DNA from: Shinella sumterensis | GTDB taxonomy: Bacteria; Pseudomonadota; Alphaproteobacteria; Rhizobiales; Rhizobiaceae | DNA length: 64,000 nt | Direction: 5' to 3' | Assembly: GCF_004514425.2 (NCBI RefSeq) | Contig: NZ_MYFN02000019.1 | Coordinates: forward strand, 1-64,000 | Shown here: piece by piece, positions 1 through 8,448 of the stretch | How positions within the stretch are numbered: position 1 is the first letter of the stretch | Layout: each line of letters starts with the position of its first letter | Program-made: the position numbers and the translations under genes | The notes under the pieces: generated by a model | Told to the model about the DNA's origin: nothing | The model's database searches: none | The model's input: only the letters and a program-made list of their open reading frames with translations

Positions 1-313
1 GCCCGACGAAGAGTGCCGCCGGATAGCCGACGAGCAGCGTGGAAACGAGCACGATGAGCCAGATGCGCACCGTGGTCCACAACGCGCCGAGATAGGTATC
101 CGACGTGAAGAAGGTGACCCAGCTCTTCAGCGTCAGCGTCGGCTCGATCTTGAACGTGGTCTGGGTCCAGAAGGAAACGTAGACCATCATCAGGATGGGC
201 GCGACCAGGAAGAGCAACATCCACAGCGCACCAGGCGCCAGCAGCCAGAGATCGCGGCGCGAGGCGCGCGGGGTGACCAAGGTTTCGCTCGAAGTCTCGG
301 TGATTGCGGCCAT
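1..313 (-). CDS. ABC transporter inner-membrane permease, PotB type (partial, runs off left edge)
   Basis: The N-terminal 104 codons of a binding-protein-dependent permease lie on the minus strand, and the rest is outside the window. The ATG is at 311-313. After a polar head of about 20 residues comes a strong first membrane segment (LLAPGALWMLLFLVAPILMM), then the YVSFW stretch and periplasmic loop usual in PotB/spermidine-type permeases, and the start of a second hydrophobic helix near residue 85. It lies 219 bp downstream of the ATPase gene at 533-1597 on the same strand, so it probably forms the inner-membrane channel for that ATPase. The second permease and the binding protein would be expected further left. 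Family assignment is fairly sure; the substrate cannot be read from this piece. Confidence 0.8.
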   Translation of the reverse strand, partial: MAAITETSSETLVTPRASRRDLWLLAPGALWMLLFLVAPILMMVYVSFWTQTTFKIEPTLTLKSWVTFFTSDTYLGALWTTVRIWLIVLVSTLLVGYPAALFVG

Positions 314-532
314 CAGTTCAACTCCTTCGTCTTGGGAGGACGGGTGGCGATGGGAAGGGTGGCGGTGCGCGACCAGGGAGAGTGCTCCTCTGGCCTCCCC
401 GCCAGTTTCCCCCACAAGGGAGAGAGAACCCGCAGCTGGCTCCCCGGCTCAATCGAGGCATGGAAAACGCCGTACGTTACGCCCTTCCCCCTTGTGAGGA
501 AGGGTCTGGGGCGGGGTCTTTCATGACGCACA
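314..532. repeat. Intergenic palindromic repeat-like tracts
   Basis: This 219-bp gap between ATPase and permease holds two C/G-rich tracts, one around 396-425 (gccagtttcccccacaaggg) and one around 480-520 (cttcccccttgtgaggaagg, which can fold with CTTCC/GGAAG arms). Such tracts resemble the dispersed intergenic palindromic repeats common in rhizobia. No coding sequence is convincing here. Only two imperfect related units are visible in this window, so the repeat-family assignment is an inference. Confidence 0.35.
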
Positions 533-1597
533 TCAACCGTAAACAAGCGCATCCTCCTTCTTCCAGATCAGGCTGTAGCGGCTCTGCGGCTGATGCGCTT
601 CGGGTGCGGCATGGCTCAGATGCTGCTCCACCTCGAACACCTTGCCGTCGTCGAGCTGGAAGAAGGAATTGACCGCCGCACCGGTATATTCCGAGGCGAC
701 GAACGTGCCTTCGATGCGGACCTCGTCGGTGCCGGCCACCGCCTCGCGCGAGCGGATGGCGATGCGGTCGTAGCGGATGGCATAGGCAGATTGCGCCGAG
801 GGCTGGGAGAACTTGCCGACCGGCAGCGGACCGGCGGCGCTGGAAAACACGCCGTCGCTCAGCCTGCCGCCGAACAGATTGTAGCAATTGAGGAAGCGGG
901 CCACGGCCGGCGAATTTGGGCGATTGTAGATCGTGTCGGCATCGCCCTGCTGGGCAATCTTCTTAGCGACGAGTACCAGCACGGTGTCGCCCATGGCCAG
1001 CGCCTCGGTTTCCGAGCCTGTCACATGCAGGAAGGTGACGCCGCAGCGCTCGCGGATGGCGCGCAGTTCGGAGCGCATCCGCGAACGCAGATTGGCGTCG
1101 AGCGCGCCGAGCGGCTCGTCGAGCAACACCATCTTCGGCTCAGTGACCAGCGTGCGGGCAAGCGCCACGCGCTGCTTCTGGCCGCCGGAAATCTGCGTCG
1201 TCGCCCGGTCTTCGAGCCCGGTTAGGCCGACCAGCGCGATCATGTCGCGGACCCTGGCATCCACCACCTTGCGATCGGTGACCGGCTCGTGCTTGCGATT
1301 GAGCAAGCCGAAGGCGATGTTCTCCTCGACCGACAGATGCGGAAACAGCGCGAAATTCTGGAAGACGAAGCCGATGCCGCGCCCATGCGGCGACACAGCG
1401 TTGATCACCTTGCCGCCGAAACGGATCGTGCCGGCCTCAGGCGTCTCGAAGCCGGCGATCACCCGCAGAAGCGTCGTCTTGCCCGAACCCGACGGGCCAA
1501 GCAGAGAGACATAGCAGTCCTCGGGCAAGGAGAGATCGATCCCGTCAAGGGCAGGCTCGCCATTATAGGTCTTGGTGACTTTGGATAGCGTCAGCAT
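533..1597 (-). CDS. ABC transporter ATPase, PotA/spermidine type, lacking the usual H-loop histidine
   Basis: This 354-residue protein would energise a polyamine- or opine-type importer at the inner membrane. Walker A GPSGSGKTT is at about 34-42, the signature SGGQKQRVALA at about 137-147, Walker B MVLLDE at about 156-161, and a TOBE-like C-terminal region follows. Where the switch histidine normally sits (VTHDQEEAL) this protein reads VTGSETEAL at about 192-200, so the histidine is replaced by glycine. The open frame extends upstream to 2188, but that part is antisense to the epimerase. The real ATG at 1595-1597 begins the typical MLTLSKVTK start and overlaps the upstream gene by 7 bp, suggesting translational coupling. 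Confidence 0.88.
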   Translation of the reverse strand: MLTLSKVTKTYNGEPALDGIDLSLPEDCYVSLLGPSGSGKTTLLRVIAGFETPEAGTIRFGGKVINAVSPHGRGIGFVFQNFALFPHLSVEENIAFGLLNRKHEPVTDRKVVDARVRDMIALVGLTGLEDRATTQISGGQKQRVALARTLVTEPKMVLLDEPLGALDANLRSRMRSELRAIRERCGVTFLHVTGSETEALAMGDTVLVLVAKKIAQQGDADTIYNRPNSPAVARFLNCYNLFGGRLSDGVFSSAAGPLPVGKFSQPSAQSAYAIRYDRIAIRSREAVAGTDEVRIEGTFVASEYTGAAVNSFFQLDDGKVFEVEQHLSHAAPEAHQPQSRYSLIWKKEDALVYG

Positions 1598-2538
1598 GGG
1601 CGAACATCCTTTTCGGCACGGCGGCGCAATTCGGCGACCATGGTCTCGACGCCGCGGCGCAGCGGAATTTTCGGCAGGAACCCCAGATCGCGGCGGGCGG
1701 CGGTAGTGTCGAACTGGTGGTGATAATCGTCGTTGGGCGCCGCGCCCGGCGCCAAGGCGATATCGGCGGCCGGCAGGATCTCCCTCACCAGCGCGGCAAC
1801 ATCGCCGAGCGTGACGAGGCTCTCGCCGGTGATGTTGTAGAGGCGGCTTTCGAGCGCCGGCGCGTCCAGCGCCGCCAGCACGGCGCGGGCGGCATCGTCG
1901 GCATGAATATATTGTCTTGGAAAATCGGCACCCCAATCCTGGCGCGTCGGTCTGGCCTCGAACGCGTCGTCGATCATCCGCCTGAGAATACAAGCGGTGC
2001 TGCGATCGGGACCATAGATCCAGGACAGCCTGAGGGCCGCGGCATCGACGCCATGTTCGCGAGCATAGGCCAGCACCAGCTGCTCGGCGGCGAGCTTGGT
2101 GGCGCCATAGACCGTCGAGGGCGACAGCGGCGATATTTCGCCAACCGGCCCTGCCGTGGTCGATCCATAGACGCTCATCGACGAACAATAGACGAAGCGG
2201 CCGTAAGCGCCGATCCGCGCCAGTTCCAGCAGGTTGGCTGTGCCGGTAACGTTGACGGCGATCATGTCATAAGGATTTTCGCGGCCGACCATCGGGCCGG
2301 AATAGCCGCCGCAATGGACGATGGCGTTTGTACCGGCGCCGCCCGCGATCGCATGCAGGCGATGAATGTCGCGCAGGTCGCAATCGATCACCGGCACACC
2401 GGCGACTGCACCGGCAAACTTGTCGATCGCGGTCATGGCCTGGCCCCGGTCGCGCAATTGCCGGACGACGGCGCCACCGACCAGCCCGCTAGCGCCGGTG
2501 ACGAGTACGTGAGGTCGCGGGGTCGATGGCAGGCTCAT
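1591..2538 (-). CDS. NAD-dependent epimerase/dehydratase (extended SDR)
   Basis: This 315-residue extended short-chain dehydrogenase/epimerase starts with the nucleotide motif TGASGLVGG (residues 14-22). It keeps the catalytic Ser (CSSMSVYG) and the YxxxK pair (VYGATKLAAE), then a sugar-epimerase-like SWIYGPDR segment. The family interconverts or dehydrates nucleotide sugars or small hydroxy acids with bound NAD(P). It overlaps the upstream LhgO-like gene by 4 bp (ATGA at 2535-2538) and the downstream ATPase by 7 bp, so it belongs to the same operon as an importer and two small-acid enzymes. A soluble catabolic substrate is therefore more likely than cell-envelope sugar synthesis. The exact reaction is unknown. 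Confidence 0.82.
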   Translation of the reverse strand: MSLPSTPRPHVLVTGASGLVGGAVVRQLRDRGQAMTAIDKFAGAVAGVPVIDCDLRDIHRLHAIAGGAGTNAIVHCGGYSGPMVGRENPYDMIAVNVTGTANLLELARIGAYGRFVYCSSMSVYGSTTAGPVGEISPLSPSTVYGATKLAAEQLVLAYAREHGVDAAALRLSWIYGPDRSTACILRRMIDDAFEARPTRQDWGADFPRQYIHADDAARAVLAALDAPALESRLYNITGESLVTLGDVAALVREILPAADIALAPGAAPNDDYHHQFDTTAARRDLGFLPKIPLRRGVETMVAELRRRAEKDVRPC

Positions 2539-3752
2539 GCCGGTGCTCCATCACGGTTCGACCCGGCAATGCCGAGCGTTTCGGCGATTATGCGGCCGAT
2601 CGGGATCGACGAGGTCGCCGCCGGCGACGGGGCGTTGAGGACATGCAGGCTGCGCGATGTCCGCTTGAATAGAAAATCATGCACCAGCGCACCGTCGCGC
2701 GACACGGCCTGCGCCCGGATACCCGGCGGATAGGGTTTGAGGTCGCTGAGTTGCAGCGACGGACAATATTTGCGGCATTCCTGCAGGTAGTGGCCGCGAA
2801 ACAGCGAGCTTCTCGCCTCCCGGATGCCCGACGACAGATTGGCGCGCAGCATCTTCCAGAAACCGGGAAAGGAGGCGTAGGCGGCCATGTCGTGCAGGCT
2901 TGGCCAGTTGCCGGCATAGGATTCGCGCGCCAGTGACAAGACCGCATTCGGCCCGACCGTCAGCCGGCCGTCGATCATCGGTGTCAGGTGTATGCCAAGA
3001 AAGGGCAGTGCCGGATCCGGCACCGGATAAATCATGTGATTGACCAGCGTCGCGCTGTCCGGCCGTACCACGTCGAAATATTCGCCGCGGAACGGCACGA
3101 TCCGATGCTCAAGCGCCACTCCGGCTATGGCCGCGATCCGGTCGGCCTGTAGGCCCGCGCAGGCAATCAGCCAACGGCAGGTTACCCTACCCTTATCGGT
3201 TTCGATCGCGACATCACGACTGCTCTCAACGATGGTGCGCACGGCGGAACCAAACTCGATCCTGACGCCAGCGTTAGCCAGCTTACCGACCATCACCTCG
3301 CAGACGCGGCGGTAGCTGACGATGGCGCTTTCGCCGATCCGGAGCGCCGCCAGGCCTTCGATATTCGGCTCCAGTTCGCGCAATTCGCCAGCGCCGATTT
3401 CCTGCGCGGCGATGCCGTTTTCGGCAGCATTGCGGCGCAGCGCCTGCATCCGCTTGACCTCGACCGGATTGGTCGCCACGATCAGCTTGCCGATCTCCCG
3501 ATAGGGCACAGCGTTTTCGATACAAAAGGCCTTCATCGCCATGGCACCCTCGCGGCAGAGCCTGGCCTTCAGGCTGCCCGGCTTGTAGTAAAGGCCGCTA
3601 TGGATGACGCCGCTGTTGTGGCCGGTCTGATGCATCGCCGGGCCGGCCTCCTTGTCGAGCACGACAATCTTGGCATCGGGCTTCAGGCGGGAGATTTCCA
3701 GCGCCGTCGCCAGTCCGACAATGCCCGCTCCGATGACACAATAATCGTACAT
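2535..3752 (-). CDS. lhgO: L-2-hydroxyglutarate oxidase-like FAD enzyme
   Basis: This is a 405-residue DAO-family flavoprotein. The FAD-binding GAGIVGLATALE lies at residues 8-19, followed by the conserved GHNSGVIHSGLYY segment typical of LhgO/YgaF. The family oxidises L-2-hydroxyglutarate to 2-oxoglutarate and passes electrons to the membrane quinone pool. Length matches the family (about 400). The ATG is at 3750-3752, 18 bp after the amidase gene, and the 3' end overlaps the epimerase by 4 bp. Coupling to a nitrilase-superfamily amidase suggests a route in which an amide such as a glutaramate is hydrolysed and the hydroxy acid oxidised. That pathway is inferred; a related 2-hydroxy acid substrate is possible. 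Confidence 0.82.
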   Translation of the reverse strand: MYDYCVIGAGIVGLATALEISRLKPDAKIVVLDKEAGPAMHQTGHNSGVIHSGLYYKPGSLKARLCREGAMAMKAFCIENAVPYREIGKLIVATNPVEVKRMQALRRNAAENGIAAQEIGAGELRELEPNIEGLAALRIGESAIVSYRRVCEVMVGKLANAGVRIEFGSAVRTIVESSRDVAIETDKGRVTCRWLIACAGLQADRIAAIAGVALEHRIVPFRGEYFDVVRPDSATLVNHMIYPVPDPALPFLGIHLTPMIDGRLTVGPNAVLSLARESYAGNWPSLHDMAAYASFPGFWKMLRANLSSGIREARSSLFRGHYLQECRKYCPSLQLSDLKPYPPGIRAQAVSRDGALVHDFLFKRTSRSLHVLNAPSPAATSSIPIGRIIAETLGIAGSNRDGAPA

Positions 3753-3770
3753 TGCGCCCCTCTCGTCCGC

Positions 3771-4616
3771 TCAGAGCCGATAGGCTTCGGGGCGGCGGTC
3801 GGCGAAGAGGTTTAGCTCGAACCTTCCCTCCTCGACGACGATCTTCTTGCTGCGGGCGATCTCGAGGTCGACATCGGCGGTGATGAGGCCGGTCTCGCCC
3901 GTGAGATGCGCCATCACGACACCCTTCGGATCGACGATCTGCGAATGGCCGAGATAATCCGTTCCGGCGGCGCTGTCATTGCGGTTGGCGGCGACGAAGT
4001 AGACCATATTTTCTGCCGCGCGCACCCTGGTGAAGTGATCGGCCAGGATCGACGACTGCACCGGCCAGTTGGTGGGCAGGGCGATGATTTCGGCCCCGTT
4101 CAGCGCCAAGGTCCGCATCGCCTCGGGAAAGCGGATCTCGTAGCAGATCGAGATGCCGATGACACCGATCTCGGTAGCGAAGGCGGAAGCCGACACCTCC
4201 TCAGGGCGATCGGCATAGCGGTCACCGCCGAGATAGGGCAGATGCGCCTTGCGATGCACGCCGGCAATGCCCTGCGGGCCGATCAACGCGGCCGAATTGA
4301 AGATCTTGCCGTCCCTTGCCTCGAAGAAGCCGACAATCGCGTGGATCTGCCGGGCCGCACATATGGCAAGGATTGCCCGCACTTCGGGACCATCGAGCCG
4401 AATGGCAACCCGTTCAAGTGCGGCACGGCTGTCAAAGCCGTAGCCCGTCAACGAGCATTCCGGCAGAACCGCAAGCTGGCAGTCTTGATCGGCAGCCTTG
4501 GCGATCCAATCGGCCGCCGCTGCCACATTCGCCGCCGTCTGGCCTTCGCTTACCGCACATTGGATCGCTGCAATACGCACTTTTCTCTCGTCCTCGTTCT
4601 TAGTAGCATGTAACAT
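3771..4616 (-). CDS. Carbon-nitrogen hydrolase (nitrilase superfamily amidase)
   Basis: The protein has 281 residues and a full Glu-Lys-Cys catalytic set: Glu53 in LPECSLTGYG, Lys123 in HRKAHLPYLG and Cys158 in SICYEIRFPE. The family cleaves C-N bonds of amides, N-carbamyl compounds or nitriles; the short length and EIRFPE context fit an omega-amidase or carbamoylase rather than a true nitrilase. The ATG at 4614-4616 follows GGTGGAG; a GTG at 4578-4580 and an upstream GTG at 4629-4631 are alternatives. It is the first gene of the leftward operon and is divergent from the GntR regulator. The palindrome CATGTAACATG (4607-4617) overlaps the start and could be an operator. Confidence 0.82.
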   Translation of the reverse strand: MLHATKNEDERKVRIAAIQCAVSEGQTAANVAAAADWIAKAADQDCQLAVLPECSLTGYGFDSRAALERVAIRLDGPEVRAILAICAARQIHAIVGFFEARDGKIFNSAALIGPQGIAGVHRKAHLPYLGGDRYADRPEEVSASAFATEIGVIGISICYEIRFPEAMRTLALNGAEIIALPTNWPVQSSILADHFTRVRAAENMVYFVAANRNDSAAGTDYLGHSQIVDPKGVVMAHLTGETGLITADVDLEIARSKKIVVEEGRFELNLFADRRPEAYRL

Positions 4617-4617
4617 G
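4607..4617. promoter_or_regulatory. Candidate GntR operator CATGTAACATG
   Basis: CATGT-A-ACATG is an inverted repeat with 5-bp arms in the 135-bp divergent region between the amidase operon and the GntR/FadR gene. GntR-family proteins bind short palindromes of this kind at divergent promoters. The site overlaps the proposed ATG of the amidase gene, so either the true start is the GTG at 4578-4580 or binding would block initiation. The assignment rests on position and symmetry alone. Confidence 0.3.
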
Positions 4618-4751
4618 TCACACTCCACCACGCAGTCAACGTCTGTTTTCTCAAATTTTACGCGTGGAGGGCATCAAGCACCGGCACCTTGATTTTGAGA
4701 GGCAAGTTTGTCTTCTACAGACGGGGCCATCCGCCCCTGGGAAGGAACATC

Positions 4752-5489
4752 ATGGAACTTGGTAATATCGGTCGCAAAAGCCTCGCGACCCACGTCTATG
4801 AGGTCGTCCGAAACGCCATCGTCGTCGGCGAGTTGACGCCCGGCAGCCTGCATTCGGTCAACGACATTTCCGAACGGCTGAACGTGTCGCGCACGCCGGT
4901 ACGCGAAGCGCTGTTGAAGCTCGAGGAACAGGGCATGGTGAGCTTCGAACGCAATCGCGGCGCCCGCATCCTCGAAACCACGGTTCATGATCTGGAAGAA
5001 CTGTTTTCGCTTCGTTTCATCCTGGAGATCCCGGCAGCGCATCGCGCCGCCCGGCGGCCTGAAGCCGCCGCCATTAAGAAGCTGCAGACGCACCTGAACG
5101 AATTGACCGAAGCCTATCGGCTCGAACGCAGCAATGCGCGCGCCCATCTCGAGCCGGACGCGCGTTTCCACAAGCAGATCGCGGCGATGGCCGGCAGCCG
5201 CAGGCTCGGCGCCATCCTCGACAATCTGTTCGACCAGCAAATGATTGCCGACGGCACTTCGGGCGGCTTCACCCGCGGCATGGAAGAGATCATCGACGAC
5301 CATGTGCGCATTTTCGACGCCATCGCCCAGAAGGATCCGGATGGCGCAGCCAACGCCATGCGCGATCACCTGCTGATCAGCAGCCGGGCGCTGGTATCGA
5401 AGGAAGCCGGCGATGCCGAGGTCGGCAAGCAGTTCGAGCCGCTATTCATCGATATCCTGACCATGACCACGTCGGGCATACTCAAGTAG
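4752..5489 (+). CDS. GntR family regulator, FadR/FCD type
   Basis: This 245-residue transcription factor has an N-terminal winged helix-turn-helix (about 10-75; the recognition region reads ISERLNVSRTPVREALLKLE) followed by an all-helical FCD ligand-binding domain. The ATG at 4752 sits just after GAAGGAACATC, a good ribosome site; the longer open frame from 4689 has none. FCD members usually sense small organic acids and repress neighbouring catabolic operons. Here it is divergent from the amidase-LhgO-epimerase-ABC operon, so it is the likely local repressor, responding to the imported compound or a hydroxy-acid intermediate. The effector is inferred, not shown. Confidence 0.88.
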   Translation: MELGNIGRKSLATHVYEVVRNAIVVGELTPGSLHSVNDISERLNVSRTPVREALLKLEEQGMVSFERNRGARILETTVHDLEELFSLRFILEIPAAHRAARRPEAAAIKKLQTHLNELTEAYRLERSNARAHLEPDARFHKQIAAMAGSRRLGAILDNLFDQQMIADGTSGGFTRGMEEIIDDHVRIFDAIAQKDPDGAANAMRDHLLISSRALVSKEAGDAEVGKQFEPLFIDILTMTTSGILK

Positions 5490-5594
5490 ATTGGTGATCG
5501 TATCGAAGCTGGACGGCCAGGCCCGCCACTTCGGAAATGGCATGCCGACGCTGCGCGCCTTAGCGCCGGCATCGACCGGGATGATCGCGCCCAA
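5490..5594 (-). pseudogene. Possible remnant of an SDR C-terminus
   Basis: Read on the minus strand from 5594, the sequence gives LGAIIPVDAGAKAR, which resembles the last strand of classical short-chain dehydrogenases (VTGxxxPVDGG). An in-frame stop lies just upstream (about 5603-5605) and no start or Rossmann motif is present. It is between the convergent GntR and LysR genes, where a broken gene would be tolerated. The match is short, so this is weak. Confidence 0.25.
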
Positions 5595-5627
5595 GACTCG
5601 TCAACAGCAACAGGCCCCGCCGGATAC

Positions 5628-6568
5628 TCACGTGGCGTCCAGCAAGCCCACATAGTTGCGTGCAGCCGGGCCGGCATCGCTGCGCCAGAATATGTACATC
5701 TCCATCGGCGGCAGCGCTTCCGCCAGTGGCCTGAAGACCACGCCTGGAAAGTTCATGACGCTCATCGAAGCCGGGACAAAGGAGATTCCGAGGCCCGAAG
5801 CGACGTAGGCCATGAGCCCGGTTACATGGCTTGTCCGGTGAATATGGCCCGGCGCCATATCGGGTATCGAACTCATAACCCCGACCGTGGTGGAGCGCCC
5901 GTCAGCCTCCGCGTAGACCGCAAAACTCTCCGCAAGGACTTGCGCGACACTGATGGCGCCCTGGCCGGAGAGAGGATGATCATCGGCCAGCGCCAGCATC
6001 CAATGCCACTGGCCGATCCGCTTGGAATTGGCCCCCGTGATGCGAACATCGGTCGCGACCGCATAGCCGATATCCACCTCGCCTGAGATCAGTGCGTCCT
6101 GCACGCTGTTGCTCGGCATTTCCTTCAGGCTGAGGCTCACCCCCGGCCACTCCGCCCTGAAGCGGCGGATCGACGTGGAGATCATGCCGGTGATCGCCGC
6201 ATTGGCGCCGTAGCCGATACGGATCGACCCGGCAGCGCCGCGCCCGATATCGACCGCCGTATCGACAGCAGCCTCCACCTGCGCGATGGCGGAATGGCTC
6301 TTCCTCAAGAACTCCCTGCCCGCTTCGGTCAGTTCGACAAGCCGCTTCGAGCGCGCAAGCAGTTCAACGCCTAGAATGGCTTCCAGCGCCTTGATCTGCG
6401 CCGTCGGCGCCGGCTGGACGATGTTGAACGGGCGGCCGCGCGACCGAAATGCAGTTCCTCAGCCACCGCAACGAAATAGCGGAGATGCCTCAATTCGATT
6501 GTCCTGCGGGCACTTCGAGATGTCTGCTGCACTGAACCCAACCTCGGGTAATCACCAATAGTGATCAA
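5628..6568 (-). pseudogene. LysR family regulator, frameshifted
   Basis: Two minus-strand frames together make one LysR-type regulator. The first (from 6568) gives the helix-turn-helix start IELRHLRYFVAVAEELHFG and then runs into arginine-rich nonsense. The second frame (to 5628) continues NIVQPAPTAQIKALEAI and the full substrate-binding domain through SIRIGYGANA and GLGISFVPAS. The frame changes at about 6430-6440, consistent with loss of one base. It faces an EmrA-like adaptor gene across a 69-bp gap, the usual layout for a LysR activator of a drug exporter. The exporter genes are also broken, so this looks like shared decay, though sequencing errors cannot be excluded. Confidence 0.72.
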
Positions 6569-6637
6569 TGTGAATTTCAGACCTATTGGAAGTGATATCG
6601 ACTATCGTGCTTAACGTCGCGTCTAAAAGGAAAGAAC

Positions 6638-7770
6638 ATGCTCCAGAAGACGTCGCCTCAACCTATCGCCGCCAATGCACCTACCGTCGCTCCCGCGCCT
6701 GAGGCGGCAGCACCGCCTCGCCCGCCGCGCGAATATGCCAAGTTCCTCGTGCCGCTGGTCGTGATCGGCGCCGTCTGCGTTCTCGTCGGCATCAGTACGC
6801 AGAGCTTCGACCAATGGACGGCGGGCGCGGATGTGCAGACGACCGACAATGCCTATATTCGCGCGGATCTCAGCCACCTGAGCGCGCGCCGCTGGCAATG
6901 TCGTGTCGATCAAGGTCAACGACTTCGATCGTGTGAAGAAGGGCGACATTATCCTCCAGATCGATCCTTCCGATTATGAAGCCAAGCGCGATCAGGCCAA
7001 GGCGTCGCTCGATTCAGCCCTTGCCCAGCTTGATAACCTGACGAACCAGGAAAATCTGGAAAAGGCCGCCATCCAGCAGGCAGAGGCACAGGCCACGGTC
7101 ACCAGAGCCAATGCCGATCTGGCAAAGACCGAGGCCGCCCGCCAGAGATTGCTGATTGATCGTGGCGCGGGTATCCAGCAGAACAAGGACGAGGCCGAAG
7201 CCAAGGTGCAGACGACGGTCGCAAGCCTCGGAGCAGCGCAGGCAGCGGTTCTCTGGGCAAAGGCACAGCTGCAAATATACTGACGGCCAGCGCGCTCAGC
7301 TTTCCGCCAATGTCCAGTCTGCCAAAGCAGGCCTAAAGTGTGCAGAGCTCGCGCTCTCTCATACGACGATCATCGCGCCGTTCGATGGCGTCGTCAGCGA
7401 GAGGCAAGTGCATGTCGGCGACTATGTGACCACGGGCACGAACGCGATCTCGATCGTTCCGCTTCCAAATGTCTATCTGACGGCAAATTTCAAGGAGACG
7501 CAGCTGTCGCGAATGCGTGAGGGCCAAGCCGTTACCATCACGGTCGATTCACTGCCGGGCGAGACCTTCCACGGCAAGGTATCGCGCCTTTCTCCTGCAT
7601 CCGGATCGCAGTTTGCGCTTCTTCCGGCTGATAATGCGACCGGCAACTTCACGAAGGTCGTCCAGCGCGTTCCCGTTCGCATCGACTTCAATCCGCCAGA
7701 GGTTTTCGCCCACCTGCGCGCAGGCATGTCGGCGGTCGTCTCCGTATCGGTTGCGCCGGCGGGACGCTAA
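6638..7770 (+). pseudogene. EmrA/HlyD-type membrane fusion protein, two frameshifts
   Basis: Three successive frames spell one efflux adaptor. Frame one (6638 to about 6890) has a proline-rich cytoplasmic tail, one membrane helix (FLVPLVVIGAVCVLVGI) and QTTDNAYIRADLS. Frame two (about 6895-7280) has the lipoyl/hairpin start IKVNDFDRVKKGDIILQIDP and a long coiled coil. Frame three (about 7280-7770) has the second lipoyl half and beta-barrel (IIAPFDGVVSERQVHVGDYV). The frame changes lie near 6890 and 7280. Together the parts are about 375 residues, normal for EmrA. It starts with a ribosome site AAGGAAAG and runs 3 bp short of the DHA2 permease gene, so it was the first gene of a two-gene pump operon. 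Confidence 0.78.
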
Positions 7771-7773
7771 ACC

Positions 7774-8210
7774 ATGGCCGAGATCCTGCGACTGTCATTG
7801 CACTTCATCGGGCGGCAAACGCATCACCCTATTTTGGCAGTGGCCGCTGTTCTGGTCGGTCCTTATATGGTGTCCTTCCACAGCCGCCTGTTCGGGCTGG
7901 GCCTGGACCTCAGGGCGGCTTTCGGCCTGAGCTTCGATGAGGGCGCCTGGCTCAACACCTTTGCCAACGCGCCGCAGCTTCTCATCGCCCCGGCCGTTGG
8001 CTGGCTCGTTGCGACATTCGGCGTACGCCGGATCCTCGTTCCGGCAGCCCTCCTCTACGCCCTGACCTCCGCCCTCATTCCGACGACCTCCGGCTTTACT
8101 GCCCTTGTCCTGCTGCATGTCGTCCATGGCTTGCTGCTCGGCATCTTCGTGCCCGCCACCTTGATGATCATCCTGCGCAACCTGCCGATGAAATGGTGGA
8201 TCACCGGGAT
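7774..8210 (+). pseudogene. DHA2-family MFS drug exporter, 3' end lost
   Basis: The first 140 or so residues of a 14-helix DHA2/EmrB-type exporter are intact: LSFDEGAWLNTFANAPQ, the GVRRILVPAALLYAL loop and helix, and LRNLPMKWWITGI. Beyond about 8210 the reading loses all membrane character and enters the noncoding flank of the IS110 element, so roughly two-thirds of the gene is missing. It would have formed an EmrAB-like pump with the preceding adaptor. The exact breakpoint is uncertain by 10-20 bp because the IS end is not defined. Confidence 0.75.
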
Positions 8211-8448
8211 TGTGTTTCGGCCCTTTAATTGCGGGACTCAGTCAAGTCTGTTTTGTCCGTGCCGGGGTCATGGTCCTTTTCGAGGTCATGGCCTCATGAT
8301 GATGTTCGGGTCGGATGCCTCAACGTGTGGAGCGCTGTGCGGTCGCAACCGCCAGCAGCCGAAACAACGAGGTCACCACAACCACCGTCCCGGCGGGACA
8401 TCACAGGCCCAATTCAGCCCTGCGGTTTTGGTCTAGGTAGGTAAGGGA

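Noticed and set aside
1717-2733. 338-codon plus-strand frame opposite the epimerase and LhgO genes
   Set aside because: Antisense to two real genes and lacking any recognisable domain.
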